Shown here: one piece after another, positions 21,397 through 36,300 of the stretch
Layout of the letters: each line of letters begins with the position of its first letter
Numbering within the stretch: position 1 is the first letter of the stretch
Assembly: GCA_905147135.1 (NCBI GenBank)
Contig: LR990043.1
Location: 6,917,057 to 6,981,056, forward strand
DNA length: 64,000 nt
From: Blastobasis lacticolella
Taxonomy: Eukaryota > Arthropoda > Insecta > Lepidoptera > Blastobasidae
Direction of reading: 5' to 3'
Made by a program: the position numbers and the translations under genes
The notes under the pieces: model-generated
Database searches by the model: none
The model's input: the letters and a program-made list of their open reading frames with translations, nothing else
What the model was told of the DNA's origin: nothing

Positions 21397-24300
21397 CTAC
21401 CGAAATGATTAATTATGTGCAAGTGCCAGATAACTTTAATAAAATTATTCTATACACTATAATAAAATTATCCTAAATACTATAATAATCATCTTGGCGT
21501 TAATGTCCGTTAATGCGACCATGATCCAGGATTTAGCAGATTAGGTAATTACAGTGGAGCGACCGCCTCTGACTCCATGACTAGATTGGCTCATGGTTAC
21601 AGATTAAGTCGCCTGAGTGTGCAGGTTTCATCACGATGTTTTCTCTCACCTTAAGAGCATCGGTTAGTGTACAACCAATGTACGTAACTCAGAAAAAGTG
21701 TCATTGGTACATGGCAACACTGGTGTTCGAACCGGGTACCTCTCGCTTACGAGACGAACGCCTTATCCACTAGGCCACCAACGCTCCACGCTTGCCATTG
21801 CTAAAGCTTATCATTAAAATTCATTTCATTCATTCAATGAAAATGAAAAAACTATAGACTACTTTTACAAGCCGCAGGAAATGCTAACTACGCATTAAAT
21901 AGGTAAGTACGTAAATATAAAGTAATGTACCTTGGCGGCCCCTTCAAACTTGTCCCGCAGTCTGTCGCCCACTTCTCTGAATGTCGGCATCCTCCACCAA
22001 CATGTCCGAAAGGAACACGATCCAGATAGACCGTGGCACTTACAGTCCACTCTCATTTTATTTTTTATTGCCTGCAAACATAGGATTAGTATTTACTACA
22101 AATGATCAATGTTGACTCTAATAAATTCAATAATTTTAAGATAACTCCTTTATAGTTTTATCACATTCATTTTTATTGTGTTGTTGAGCACAAATATACA
22201 ATAATTTTAACCTTTATTACTATCTTATGCCCGCGACTTCGTTAGCGTAAATTTTAGTTGTTATATGTTTTTGGTATAAATTATGGCTTTTGTGGTATTT
22301 TCGGCTACAAACTACATTACTGTCCAATTTTATCAAAATCCGTTTAGTAGTTTTTCAGTGATGGAGTCCAAACAAACAAAAATCCCTCCAATCAACCACC
22401 CATGGGTGGGTGCACCCATCCAACCTTCTTAAAAATATTGGTAGGATATAAAGGAGCGATTTCTCAAAAAAAACATGATTCTTACTAACCAACCTCCCAG
22501 CGTTATGATTGTGGAGCTTTATTATTGTTTTAATATCACTTCGTTTTCTGTAACGACTATCCATGAACTCTCTTGACTTCTTGAGACCAAAGCGGACGTT
22601 GTCATTGCAACCGCCCCATTTCCACATATTGGATGGGTATGGGATAGCCGGTTGGCGCCCGCGACGAGGTTTTGGCGCTCCCTGGAACAAAAGTATTCGG
22701 TTAACTGAAAAATACTTACGTTGACAGCAAACTGGTTTAGGCCACGTTCTGCGTAAGCCCCAGGGATTTCACAACATAGGGACTGTACAGGTATTTGACC
22801 ACCGTCTCGCTTGATGTTTAGTGACGATGAGCATGCCTGTCCAGAAACAGCCTATTCACTCTGGCCTTAAAGAAGTTCAGGTTATGCTGTTCGGGGAACA
22901 CACTACCACTGGCAAAAGCGTTCCATTCCCTAGCCGAATGTAGCGAACAGGTCTCGAGTTCTATGTCTTTTATCGAATCTAACAATCTGAAATCTGACAT
23001 GAAGGTTGACGCCACACGAACTTCATTGTGGCAGAATCGGAACTGATTTGGTGTTAACAATATCGGAGGTAGGTACGTGAGGAGTTGCAAAGAGAAGACA
23101 GCCATGGATCGTCTGATTGCCAAGCAACAATGCTTGCATGGTTGTGTTCTGGTTTGAAGGATAAGGTTGCCAAAGCAATTACAGGCATGAGTCATTCCAT
23201 CTTACTCCTTACATTGATAACGCACTTACCTGCGATTCTGCATTTTTATTACACAGTTCCGCTTATCATCAGTAAAAAACCCACCTTTTCACAGGAGCAT
23301 TCGAGCAGGTTCCCAGCAGTGCACGCTCGTGTTATGGCGTACGTGACGCCTGCAGCGGTTATCGCGTTCACGAACCCAGTTTCCCTCGTATCTGTGGACA
23401 AATAACAAGTCATATAATCACATTAACACTGTATAACAGGTACCTGCTGCACGAGACAATAGATATTGACTGCAATGTCAAGTCCAATATTACAAAGACT
23501 AAACCAAGGATGCGGCAGTCAACGAAATTCAAATGCTGCGGTGGATGTGGTCTCTTACACGACTCGGCCGAGTCCGTAACTTGGCATTAGAGACATCGCG
23601 AATAACACTGAAAAGGCTCACGTACGCTGGTTGGGTCATATTTTGCGTAAGCAGATATGCGTCGGAAATTGGTACCTTCATCTACCGGTATCAGGTGCCA
23701 GATGCTAGAGCCATCCTACGATGTAAGGATTCTGAAACCGGGTTCATCCGGCTTTGCTTCAGCAAAGGAGACCTAACCCGCGCAGCGATCAGCGGTGCCT
23801 ACTCCTTACTTATTTTGCTGGATCAGTGACCCGAAGTGGATCTTGGCCTCCAAAAAAAATATTCACCTACCTAAAACGCAATTAAGAAAGTATGCCTTTT
23901 GTTTGCCAGTTGCAAATATTTCTAGTCAGAAATAAGCAGTGGGTTCTTTGTACGAAGACAGGGAAAGTTAAAAAGAAATAATCGGCCTGAATGGTTCGAT
24001 GTTAAATATGCTGGTCTGCCACGCAGAGGTCCCGCGTTCGATTCCCGGCCAAGCAGAAATTTAAATGATGAATTTTAATTTCTGTTAAGGGTCTGGGTAT
24101 TAATATATAATGTTTAATGAGTATGTATTTAAAAAAAGTAGGTATATAAGTAGTTTAAAAGTTGTCTAGCACCCATAACACAAGCTTTGCTTACTTTGGG
24201 GCTAGATGGCGCTGTGTAAACAGTCCAAGCACATTTATTTACTTTTATAATTAATCCTTAAATGTTGGTGTGTTAGGTCAAAACCCTGAGCCGAGGTGCG

Positions 24301-27300
24301 TTATAACGCGGAACGACTGCACAGCACGTATGCATAGTACAAAGTGAAGTTGTTGACCCAAAAATCAATATTCACACGAGTGCAGCAATAAACATCGATG
24401 AGCTTCACGAATCGAAGGTCCCATCCATAAAACATCCAACCGTAATGGATACGGTCGCGGAGTTTTGAAAACATTTATTCATAACCCATGTTACACTATT
24501 TTTGGTCCCACGAAATTATAATTAATTTAGGTTTCGCTTTAGCTGTTCTAGACAGTCTAGGTAGAGATTTGAAGAATTACATGTGACAATACGAAACTTA
24601 CATAATTCCACTAAAAATATGAATGTGAAAGTTTCAATGTTTATTTATTTAACTGTTTATTACTCAATCCCGAAAAACGGCCGAATGGATTTAGATGACA
24701 TTCATACGTAGTTTAAAATAACCTGAATTAACATATCTATAGCGTACAATTTATCCCGAATATCAATGTAAGCACCTATTAGTTCCCACGGGAACTCATA
24801 GTAGTCAACAGAAAATATATTGGCGTAACGAAATTGACCTGAGTAGCTTACAAAGACAAGGTCTTCCACTTGAGACCCTGAGACTGGTTGAACGGTCTTG
24901 GGAGCCGATTGGTACCCCATCGCAGTATAAAAATAAATAATCGTATCGCGTGAACACGTAAATACTAACGTGAGTAATAAACTCCTAAATATGAAAACAC
25001 GTAATGAAATTGCAAAATAAGAACATTAAAAAACAATACGCGCGTCAATTCGAACCGGACACTTGAGTCGGCACTTCGTACAACATCACCTACTTGTTAC
25101 GTTGCATTGCTCGCCACTCCAGCCGGCGGTATGTGGCACACGTTAACAGGCACCTGGCTATAACAATTAATGGCGGGTCAACCGATGTTGGATGAATATT
25201 CAGACGGCATGTATAATGCGGAGATTGCTGCAGTGCCATCGCTGAATATGCGGCTGGCATCATGGCGTTTTTGTTGCGAGTTGAGGCCTACTCGGCACAC
25301 GGCTTTCGGTGCCCGACTCCATTCGCACACTGCGGCGTCTTTCGATGTCACTTCTAGGCATTTTAGCAGGTATCTAGTCGCTAAAAGGGTCATCACTACG
25401 GTCAACTATGGAATGTTTAAGAAATTATTGCAGTTTCTGAGCCGTTTTCAATAATTTTAGAAGCCAATTTAGGGCGACGCGCTCATTTAGCTCCGTTTCA
25501 CGTAATCCGTCACGGTAGTGGGCCATAACGAGAATAATGTGCCGTGTGCATTGACAGCGGGCACGGATGCCAATGAATACTCTAATGGGCTCTATTGTTA
25601 GCCCGTTGGAAATTGTCAGTAACAGCATGAACGCAATTTTAGTCCCACCAACGAGTATGCAAACATTTTGCGTGAATGGAAAGCCATAAGCGATCCAGGG
25701 ATGCTCACGGAGGCGTATGTGGTGCAAAAAAGTGGGCAAAGACGCATCGATAGTGGCGTGGAGTTCGTTAAGCCCAGATTAGATGGCCGGGGCCGCGCAG
25801 TGCGGCGGAACTGACAGGCGATCGGCATCGGGCGCGCCTATCGATCCCATGCTAATTGGGCCGCGCCGACTCCCGCGCCCGCGCCGTATCGCCGCCGCAT
25901 TCCCGCGCCCGCGCCGCCACCCGTCCGCAGAGATACAGCGAAATTTATTGCACGAACAATTTATATAATTGACGTGCGACAAAAAAGCGAGAGTGCACAC
26001 CCATCCGACGCAGAATCCAGCCGTAATTACACCGCGTCACCGCGCGTCGCAGCTCGATCGGCGCGGCCATTTTTATCGGGCCGCGATTAAATTTCGCCGG
26101 ACGACCGCGCCAAGGATACGTCCTCGGGAGGAATTATGAGAGGAATGTCAATTTCGAGGTATTTTGCTAGTCGTTTAGCGGTCGGGGGAGAAAAAGCGGC
26201 GTGGGGCGGGGAGCCGCGGCCTGGGAACGGCCGCCGGCCGCCGGCCGCCCCGCGGATGCCGCGCACGCCGGTTTTTCTGCGCGCGCGCTGTCGATCGCGG
26301 CGCGGCGCGATACCGCCGTCGTTATAAATCCGCGGCGGCGCGCTCAGAGCCGGCATTCCGCGCGCGCCGCCCGCGTTATGCGCTGTAATTATCACAAAAC
26401 GCGGCCCCGACTCGCAAATATGTCGTTGGGAACGAGGGACATGACATTCTCATCACCAAACATTGAGTTTTTTACTGTCGCCGGCCTCAAAATATGCCTT
26501 GAGTGGAGCCACTCCCACGACGTCCGTCTGCGGCCGGGCGCGGGGTGCCGCCGGCCAGGGCTTTTTGCCTGCGCTGCCACGAGCGCCCGCGGAATGTCGG
26601 TGTTCGTGTCCATTGAATAATTCAGTGAAATTGTCAATCAATCAATAACACCAATGAAATGAAATTGATTCACACTCGGGGCTTGTGTTAACAGCCCCCG
26701 CTGTTTTTGTGGTGTGGCCTGCTCGCGAGCTGTTCCACCTCTCATACGCGAGTATCCCGTCAATCAATACGGCACGTGCTGCTCGCCGGCGGATCGGGAA
26801 AATGGTGGTTGTAATTCTCTGGTTTCTTGTGTCAGATAATTAGCAAGCGAGTTAAAGTAAACAGGATTACGCACAGTAGATTCTTTAACCGGTTCACCAA
26901 GGAAATGAGTATTTACACAGATTGCTGAGGAAGTGCATAAATGTTTCTAAGGTATAAAATGAAGGAGACTTTTTACTATCTCCGTGGCCACGTAGTGCAG
27001 GTGCAGTCGTTAATATTTTATTGATAGGAAGTAGAATGTCTATGTTCAAAATTAAATTAAATAATGGCTACAAAATAAATTATTAATATGCTATGTCATT
27101 AACATGTGGATATTTCGACTGTACCTATAGATTAATTTTGCAAAATTTTGTTGACCAAATATTTTTATTTCCTTTCGCTTTTTTCAAAATCTTTTTTTTT
27201 ACAATGCGGAAACTTCTCTCCTAGTCGCTTTTCATACCAAACAGTATTTAACCAGTCGATTACATTTCCAATAGGTATATGGAATTACGCACGATTCTGG

Positions 27301-30300
27301 TATAGCACACTTCAACAATTCAGGATTCAGAAGTCACATTCAGGATCAGGACCGACCAGATACAGGTTCAGGTCCAGGCTCTGGTCGTGACTCTGGTCCA
27401 GGGCCTAGCTACTACAAATTAAGTCACACCAACACAACCCACAGTTATTACGGTTATGCTTAGATCATAAAGGTGTCACAAACTTATCTGACCCGGCGGC
27501 CAAAACTGGAACTAAGTATCGCCATTTTGAATGTCATGTCGTTGTCAGCAACATCGACCCCATCACCGGGTCAGATAAGCGCGCACTTAACTGGCTTATC
27601 TCATGAAAAGAAAAACAGGAACATCAAAGATCCAGTCAAAGAGTACCAAATAAATAATAAGTATTCTTTGGTATTCTGTATTCCACATGGACTCGCCATA
27701 AAGCAACAGTGACATTGACATATCGTAGCACAATATTTCTACGACGTTTTCAGAAACGACAATATTTTATCAAATTCATAAGTATTACAGTGTAATCTTC
27801 TCTCATCATGCGAAGTACCACCAGAGGCGACATAATGTGTGGAAACGCAAAATTAGAGGCCAAGCGCCTTTGAAACACTCATGTTTCACTCTCTGATCAT
27901 ATACTGCGCGAGTTGTAGTGAAGTGAGACTCTGCAACTTGAAAGCAATGGATATCAGCAACATCGTGACAGCTGTGCACTACATGACCAGCACCGTGATT
28001 CTGTATTCCCTGATATTTCCACGGAATCATGAGAAACCACAGCCCCCCAGGGTAGCTACAGCGCCGCCGCCGCAGGACTGCGGTTGTGGCGTATGTTCCA
28101 GACAGCAACGCTGTACCTATTGCAGTAGCCCAAGCAGCTATTGTAGCCAGAGAGCGAAGAGAAACCTAGGGACACAATGATAAATTAATACGGTGCTGAT
28201 TTTAGATTAAAAAAGAAATGTGCTTGTCCATTTCGCTTTAATTGAAGCTTGTTGGTCTGAAAGTATTATTGTTAGTTTTTAGAGTACCCATGTTTTAAAT
28301 TAGGGCTAGGGACCTTAGCTGAGACTGGTTGAACGGTTTTGGGAAAATATTGGCATATAGGTATAATTGAACTGGTCAGCAAAAGAATTATAATTTGGTA
28401 AGCTGAAAAATATTTTATGTCAGCAATTTTGAAAATTGTTCCGCAACTTATGGCCAGCAAAAACATCAAAGTAAGCAATGAATGTATTACTGGTGCAGTC
28501 TGTAAAATATAATGGACAGCTTTAAACTTTAGGACAACTGTACGTTGGTCACGTTAAATTATATTTTGGTCAGCAGAAAATATTTATTTTTCAGATCAAT
28601 AAATTGTATTTATTTAAACTGATAACAAATTGTACAATGTAGCTGACCAAATAATCATTCTTAGTGACCAAATAATCGTCCTTGATGACCAAATAAGTAG
28701 TAATTTTACTGCTACACAATGTTGAAGGCTGACCATATACTTAATTATTTGCAGTTGCGGATCAAATGTTGCTGCCCATTTCAATATACTGCTGCCAAAA
28801 CCATTAACGCTGACCAAAAGATTTATTTATCTGCCACTTTTTGAATCAATTATTTATTATCGTTTTTTATTTCACTGTTATACAGCAACACCTTCGATAG
28901 TGACGGTCCCTGAGTAGAAATATTGTTTGGGAAAAAAGTTTATCATTATTAATGACCTACTTCAACCCTATTAAAAAAAATACAATGCTTCAATAATTTA
29001 CCGATATTGCATTATTTTACAGCAACCGACCGATGTAAATACGGTCAAGTTAAACCCATTAAGACATTCGTACAACTTCCGTTTTCGTCCTATTTAACTT
29101 AGTACCTGGCACCCATAAAACATCTATGATACGCTTTATGTAACAAAAATGCCGTGTCGCAGACCGTGCTCATTCACTGTGAGGAATAAGATGAAATGTC
29201 TTATGCCTGTGAAAGCGCTGGCTACCTTATCCTCCAAACCGAAACACAACAATGCCAACATTGTTACTGGGCGCCATAAGATAAGGCCGTGTTACAGAAG
29301 GCAGCACATCAACCTACCCGACACAAGACTAAAATGAGGTAGCATCGCTATTAACGCGCGTGCCTTCTGTACTCACCCAGGCGGACTTCTCAGGCTTGAC
29401 GAGAGTCATACAAATCGATGTTTGATATTTCATCTGGCAAAAGTTTAGTTTGGCTATGTATCTATGTACGCTTATATCTTTTAAACTACGCCACGGATTT
29501 TAATGCGAATTCCAACCAAATAGATTGATTTAAGAGGAAGGTTTATAAGCAAAAGGTGTGGGTAATGTAGGTGTACGCGAACGAAGTCGCGCTGGGTCCA
29601 CTAGTGTAAGTCTATAAATAACAGCACTAAAGAGCTGAAATAACCCCGTGAAGGCTCACGGATCGCGGCGCGATCATCTCTTGCGCGAGCCCGTATGTGA
29701 AATCGCTGAGGGTTTTACAATTTTAATTTTATTTATAATCCGAATGGTACAAAGTGTAAGGGATTGGTAAGGGAAACGTATATTCACTTAACTTCACTTC
29801 ACTTCAGTTATAGTATATTTCAAATTGTACCTAAATGCCAATGGCCTGGTGGTGGTGTCCCTGTAAATTAGTTTGAAAATTATATTTCTGGTATTTGAGG
29901 AGCCTAATGTATTTCTTAGGTATCGTTATGAGTTTAATAAGATCTCCCAAGTTCTGCTGGAATAAGTGCGCAAGTTGAGGTCCGCGACTCGACAAAAGCA
30001 GTGTAGGTCGCTCTCTGGCCAGGTGGAGTGGCGCAATTGGTGAAAGGCTGCAGACAAGCTGGATACGGCAAACAGCGTTATAGTGCTTATAAGGGGAAAT
30101 AAAAGCTGATGATTATGAAGAAGAGATGGCCGATGGGGCAGTAAAGTTGGCGACCACGTACCGGAAGACGCAGCGTGGGTAGGCTTCCCACAAGGTGGAC
30201 CGACGACCTGGTAAGGATCTCAGGTACCAGCTGGATGCGGAAAGCACAGAACCGGCTTTTGTGGAGATCTCCGGAGGAGGCCTATGCCTTGCAGTGGGCG

Positions 30301-33300
30301 TCTTCTGGCTGTTATGATGATTATGATTATGAAGATTATGACGATGATCAATATGCAGCTGGTCGTACTAGGTTTTATGCCGGACAGAATAGAACTTAGT
30401 ATATAGCGCAAATCCCTCCAAATTCACGAATGTCGTACTATGTGACTAATGTCCTAGGCGCCGCTCTAATTGGCAATGGTCGTGCGATGGTCGTGCGACC
30501 GTGGTCGCACAACGGACGTCGCCTGACCAATAGATGTCCTCAAAACCGCCCGTCACACGACCATGGTCGCACGACTGTTGCCAATTAGGATAGCGCCTTA
30601 GAGGAAGATCAACTAGGACCTCGGCTGGTGCCTAACCAGCATTTTCTTTTGGGTATTTTTTCCTACGATCTCCGCTTATCCAGCGTGGATATTCTGCTAT
30701 CGTGGAGGAGGCTTCACTCCAATAGAACTGTTATAGACTGTTGATTGACAAGGCTTACTGAGGCGGTTATTCTGAATTGACTCTACCGCCTGTAGCCAAC
30801 ACCACGCCTGGCCGGACGTTCCCGCTAGAAACTGATAAACCGAAACTCGCTCCCTGATACGGATCGCAGACGCATTCGCTCGTCTGAGGCGACTTTAAAT
30901 TAACCGTTCACGCACTCGTGGCCAGGAATTTTAGATCCGAGATGGACGCGCGAGTCCGCGGGCGCGCGACACTTGCGCATCGGAGGGTTGATACCGATCT
31001 GATGCGCGATAACCCAGCCGCCTAGTTAGCGTTTTTGATCCCAAGTTCTTGATCTCGCGTGGGGATGATATATTTCGCCACTATGTGAAGCTAAGTCTCG
31101 TGGTGAATGATATAAAGTTGCAGGAGACACCAACACCCACCAAAGAGTTCTAGATACACGCTATAAATACGACGCACCAGCTTTATTATGACGCATGGCA
31201 GCATTATTAAAGTGATTCCGCAAAGAGACGTTGCAAAACGAAATGCCTGCACGTAACAACTTCATCCCCATTTCTTACTGGCTTGAGTGAAACATGTGAA
31301 GTGATGTTTCCTTGCCGAGCTGCCAAGTATCGTGTGTCGCGGCGGGCGTCGTAAACATGTATGTCATACGCGCTACCTACGTGCGTGGACCGCGGGCCCC
31401 TCGTAAAACGATCATAACCGCTTTTATTACCATTTACCACTGCACTTATCTCGAAAGTGGATACTCTTACCTTTAATTGATTAGACTCTCGTTCAGCGAG
31501 CTTTCTACAAATCAAATTGTCGGGTGAAACCCGCGGATAGGGAGCTACGCAGGCAAAAAGGCGATGACTTCTTTAAACATGGATCACCTCCACAATACAT
31601 CGAGCTGTCACCGCGACCGCATCGGAATGCTTAAACGAAGGCGAGCGTTTTATCTCATCTGATTAATTCAAATATTTAGCGCAGTAAATACGGCGCAGTG
31701 GCAGGCGCGGGCGGGGCGCGGCGGGCGCGGGCGGCGCGCGCAGGGTTGGATGGATCGTAAGGTTGTCGCGGCCGTCGCTGACGGCGGACGGCGCACGCGG
31801 CAATTGCGTCAGTGTCAGCGTGTCAGCGCGGGGCCATTGTGGCCGCGGCCGATATACGGCCGGGAGTCCGCTACTGATTTATCGGCGTCCCGCCGGCCCG
31901 CGGGACGCGCCGTCGCCGCCCGAATAAAGCGCATTCTCACGCTACCGAACGCACGCGAACGCTCCCGCCTCGTCCCCGTATTTAAATCGAACGCTCGTTT
32001 CTCATTCCCTTTCCCCAGATATTTTACGTCGGGTAATACGATACGACACTGTCCAGGCCCTTTCTGCAGTTTTCGCGTTCCTTTTGCCCCTTCGGCTCGC
32101 TATTGTTCACTTGTCAATTTCTTTAGCTAATGCGAGTAAACGTCTCATTATGCGGTGCGGTGCGTCCGCGACGCGCATTGCGTGTTGTGACAGCAGCCAC
32201 CCACCGGAAGGGGCCGAGCGTCATTCAGCGAGCACAAAACGCGAATACTTTATTCAACGAACGTCCGATGGCTAATTTGAATGGATTGTGCTCGTTTAAT
32301 GGGAATAATTAACTCACTATTAACAGCGCATTAGCGTACGTGGACCGCAGCGCGGCCGGAGCGTCTCATTTAGCGCGACTTGGCTCTTTGGACATGGACT
32401 TTTGTTCTACTAGTTAACGCCTAATTAACACTCACAATGAGGCAAACTGCAGTCGTAGGCTCGCGTTGCATCATAGCTCGAGGGCCGCGGCACCAACGGA
32501 CGAGCAAGATATGCACCGACACGCACCCAGCCGTTCCGACCCGCCATTTAATAAGGACAGACGACATTTCGCAATCCGTCAAGCTGTTAACTGTCATACC
32601 TCGCCGTAAGTGCATTTCTCACGGTGACGAGTGGACATGGGTGAACCTAAATACCGCCGCGACGAACGACTTCCCTTATTTTCCCCTCATTAAATCGCGC
32701 AAAAGAAATTTCGAACACAAAGTTATCTGAGAAACGGTTTTATAATAACTTCGAAAAGCCACATTAAAAAGTAAGTTATCGGTCCGGTCTCGAGTGCTGC
32801 CTATTGCGCCGTATTGTCGCAGGGTTTCGCTTAATTTGGCGACGGGCGAGCGGTGACAGGGCGGCCGTCCGCGGCTCGCGCGCACCTGTCTCTCGTGACG
32901 GACGGACCGACTCCGGGAAAGGGAAAAAATAAAAGTGGAACAATCCAGAACTGACCCACGACTGAGACCGGTATATGGTTCTTTAACAGAGAGCAACAGA
33001 GAGAGCCAAATGTCAAGACAAGACGATGCTGTGAGATTTCTACTCGGAGATGTCTCGAGATCTCGCGTCTACCGACAATTTTGTGCTTGAGACGTCGATT
33101 ACTCGTTGCGAGCTCGATGTTTGACTTTCAAATAGGGCGAGGGCTATTGTTTATTCCACCACGGGTCCGCGCTGACAGGCGCGCTATCGCCATCGACCAC
33201 TTATAAATATGGAGCCGTGCTGTATTTGGCGATCCGGGAGTCGTTTGTCAGCGGACGCTGAGCTCTAATAAAAATCAAGCAACGCGGAAATAAGAAGGCG

Positions 33301-36300
33301 ATTCCGATACTTAACACTGCGCTTTATGATAATGTGAATGCGGTATCCGAGGCAATAATCGATATCGAGAAAAATTACGACCATTATCCTCGTCGGGAGG
33401 GCCCCGATCGGTTGGGCATTGACCATAAGAGTGAACAGATTAGATATCACGAAATGCGCCCCGGATATTACACTATAATTAAGAACATTTACGTGTTGAG
33501 GGGCGCCAAATTTATCGCCGAGTTTTTTGTCGATATGAAGCCATTCTTGAGGATTTATGCGGGGGTCCGCGCGCGTGTGGGGTCCGCCGGTAGTCCGACT
33601 ATCGCGCGGTAATCTTTATGGCCCCGCGGACTCCTCACGGCGACCTGTCCACACTTAATGGCTCACTGAGATTAGTACGAGTTCTTGAACCCCAATATTT
33701 TGGAGGGCCGTGTTTGTGGCTTTGTTTATAGCTTAATTAGGGTGTTTTGTTTAAGTGGCAGTCGGCCTCGGCGCGACTCTAGCCGATAAGGTGTCGAGGT
33801 ATTTACGAGTCGATAGCGTGGTGCTGCGTTTGATTACGCCGTTTTATGTCGTCGTTTTGTTTTCATTCAATTTTATGTCACTCCATTCGAACTGGCTTTT
33901 AATAGTTTTAATGTTTACGTATTTGAATAGTTGATCGGTCACCGATGTTTCTCTGTCCAATGCCTTCCGTTGAATCGATGGAGTAGGTAGACGAAATTGA
34001 CGTTGTGTCTTGAATAAATTAGTATCTACAGGTCTGGCGATGTATAATAGGTATCAAATAGAATCTATTAATCCGTATCTAGCGCCGTAACGGCTATCAT
34101 TAAGTGAAACATAAGTCAATAAGCGCTCACCGGCCACGGACAGTGCGTTCCCGATAAAGAAATTTAAATAAGAATGAAATCCTTTTTCCATTGATAAAGA
34201 CTTGACACCGAAAAAACGACGAACAGAGGAATGCACGGCCGTACTAATGAAAGGAACCAATTAACGATCATTATTTCTCGTCACCATGCAGCTACAGGAT
34301 GATAAACAAATGTAATTTGTTGCTGCTTATAGGGGTAGCATAAGTAACTAAACGGTCGTCGATCGAATTTTATACATATTTGGAATACATTCATCGTTCA
34401 ATACTTGTTATAATTTAATCAATTTAAAAAAAAATTGATGATTTACATGTTCGAATACTGACACCCACTCTTAAATCAATTATAAAAACGAAGGCCCGAA
34501 TAAATTACAGAAATAAACAACGCGCTTTAATGATTTATTTAGACGCGGAACACCCTGTGCTCGTTATTTTTTCTTGTCACCAAATGATAAAAATCCGGGA
34601 CTAATTCAGCTCCGTAGGCTGCGCCTGCGCCACCCATCGCTGTTCGCATCAATTTATAGGCCTTTAACCTAATTTGTTGGCCGTACCCCGCGCCCCGCCG
34701 CCCACGTCACTGCCATCTCTTTTCCACTGTAATTAATTTATTATTGAGACGATGACTCTTATCTCGGAATGGATTTTAATCCAGGATTTAGAAGCTCGAG
34801 GTTTCATTAAGTGTCGACTCGACCCCGTCTCGCTATAACCGAACAAAACGACACCAAATTGAGCTATCACACCTGCCAATAAAGCGTCTAATTAATGCGG
34901 CTATTCCACATTAGCAAAATGGCTGTCGATACCGGACAATGTCGTAAAAACAAGAGCTGGACATTTGCTGTACATAATCAATTTGGGTGTATTTTTTGTT
35001 GCAAGGTGTGGGCGCGATGGCCGAGTTGCCAGGCGACGCAATCACGGTGGTTCGGCTTATAAATATTTTCGTGTGAGGGGACGAATTTTGACAAATACCA
35101 CTTAATTTACGCTAATGAACCTTAAATGAATGCGCGTCGGCAACAAATGGCGGCGTTTTAGTGGTGGGCGGCTGTCGGCGTTTTTTTATCGACGACTGCG
35201 GGTTGATCGGCTTGACATTATATGTCAGATGATAAAAAAGTCTCAAAATAATATTCAAATATTTGGAGTACTTATTTAAATATTTGCAGCTTGGCTCACT
35301 ATTTTTATGTCTATATAAGTAAATTATTATTGATACTTAGCCGTAATAGCGTTTTTCATTTATTAAATGTACATATTACAATTACACACACTTGGAGTAA
35401 AATCGATTTTGAAGTAAAATATACCTTATCGACACCAGTGCCAACTTCTGCCCGGCTCTAAACCTGACGCATTTAGATAACCGAGCGGTCGACTAAAATC
35501 AACTCTTTTGGCCTAATCGAATTAGGCAGCGATAGCCATCTGTGCGATTTAACACGTTTTGCGCTCTTTGCCCGAGACTCCAATAAAAGCAGGTAGCAGA
35601 CCCCTACCGCAATTCACCGTATCTTAAATGCTGATGAACTCATCGAGATCGATAAATCTATTGACTCCATCACTGTTTGTTGTAACGACGATCAATAGAA
35701 CGTTTCGACTCGAAATCAATAAATGCTTTTAGAAGCAAAATTGATCTCTGATTCATTGATTTGTTGGATTGTAAAACGCGGTTTCGCAGGTCCTTTTCAC
35801 AGTGGCTTTTATTGTGGATGACTTTTTTATGCCCATATTGACAGTGCTCAGCATCAGCGTATGACTAATGTGCGCTTCTATGAGTTTTGTTGATAGGTAT
35901 GAGTATATTTAGTCATATTTGATTAACAACTATTGATAGCGTTAAAAATGCACAGGTGAAGACGTGTAAATGAATGCGCGGTGCGAAGATTTATAGCTAT
36001 TCGGTAGGTAGGCATTTATAATATAGACAAGTGTGCTTCTGAAAAGAGGTGGTTAGTTCGTTGCAAAACGAATTTTTTAAAGGATTGCGATGATTCTTAA
36101 AATATTTTGTCAGAATGCGGCGTCTACTTATTGACAATTTTTTTTCTTAACACCAAGCAGCATAAACAAAAAGCACGCGTATTTGACATGCTACATAGTA
36201 GGGCAAAATTTCTTTGAATAATAACCAAATTAATTGAATACTATGACTATGGGATGTGAGGGCAACGTAGGTTATCCTACGTCATCGAATAGTAGAAAAT

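Noticed and set aside
21720..21790. tRNA gene on the minus strand
   Set aside because: Has A and B boxes but continues into a SINE body; the anticodon arm and acceptor stem do not pair convincingly. Same for 40923-41000, 24000-24050 and 63740-63816.
22490..22494. Donor GTTGGT at 22493 for Wnt6 exon 4
   Set aside because: It would put exon 5 out of frame with an immediate stop; GTTAGT four bases further gives NAGRL-AIKNKM.
26201..26637. Overlapping ORFs on several frames at 25.78-26.64 kb
   Set aside because: Open in many frames because of high GC; arginine/alanine/proline-rich translations without motifs. Treated as a GC island.
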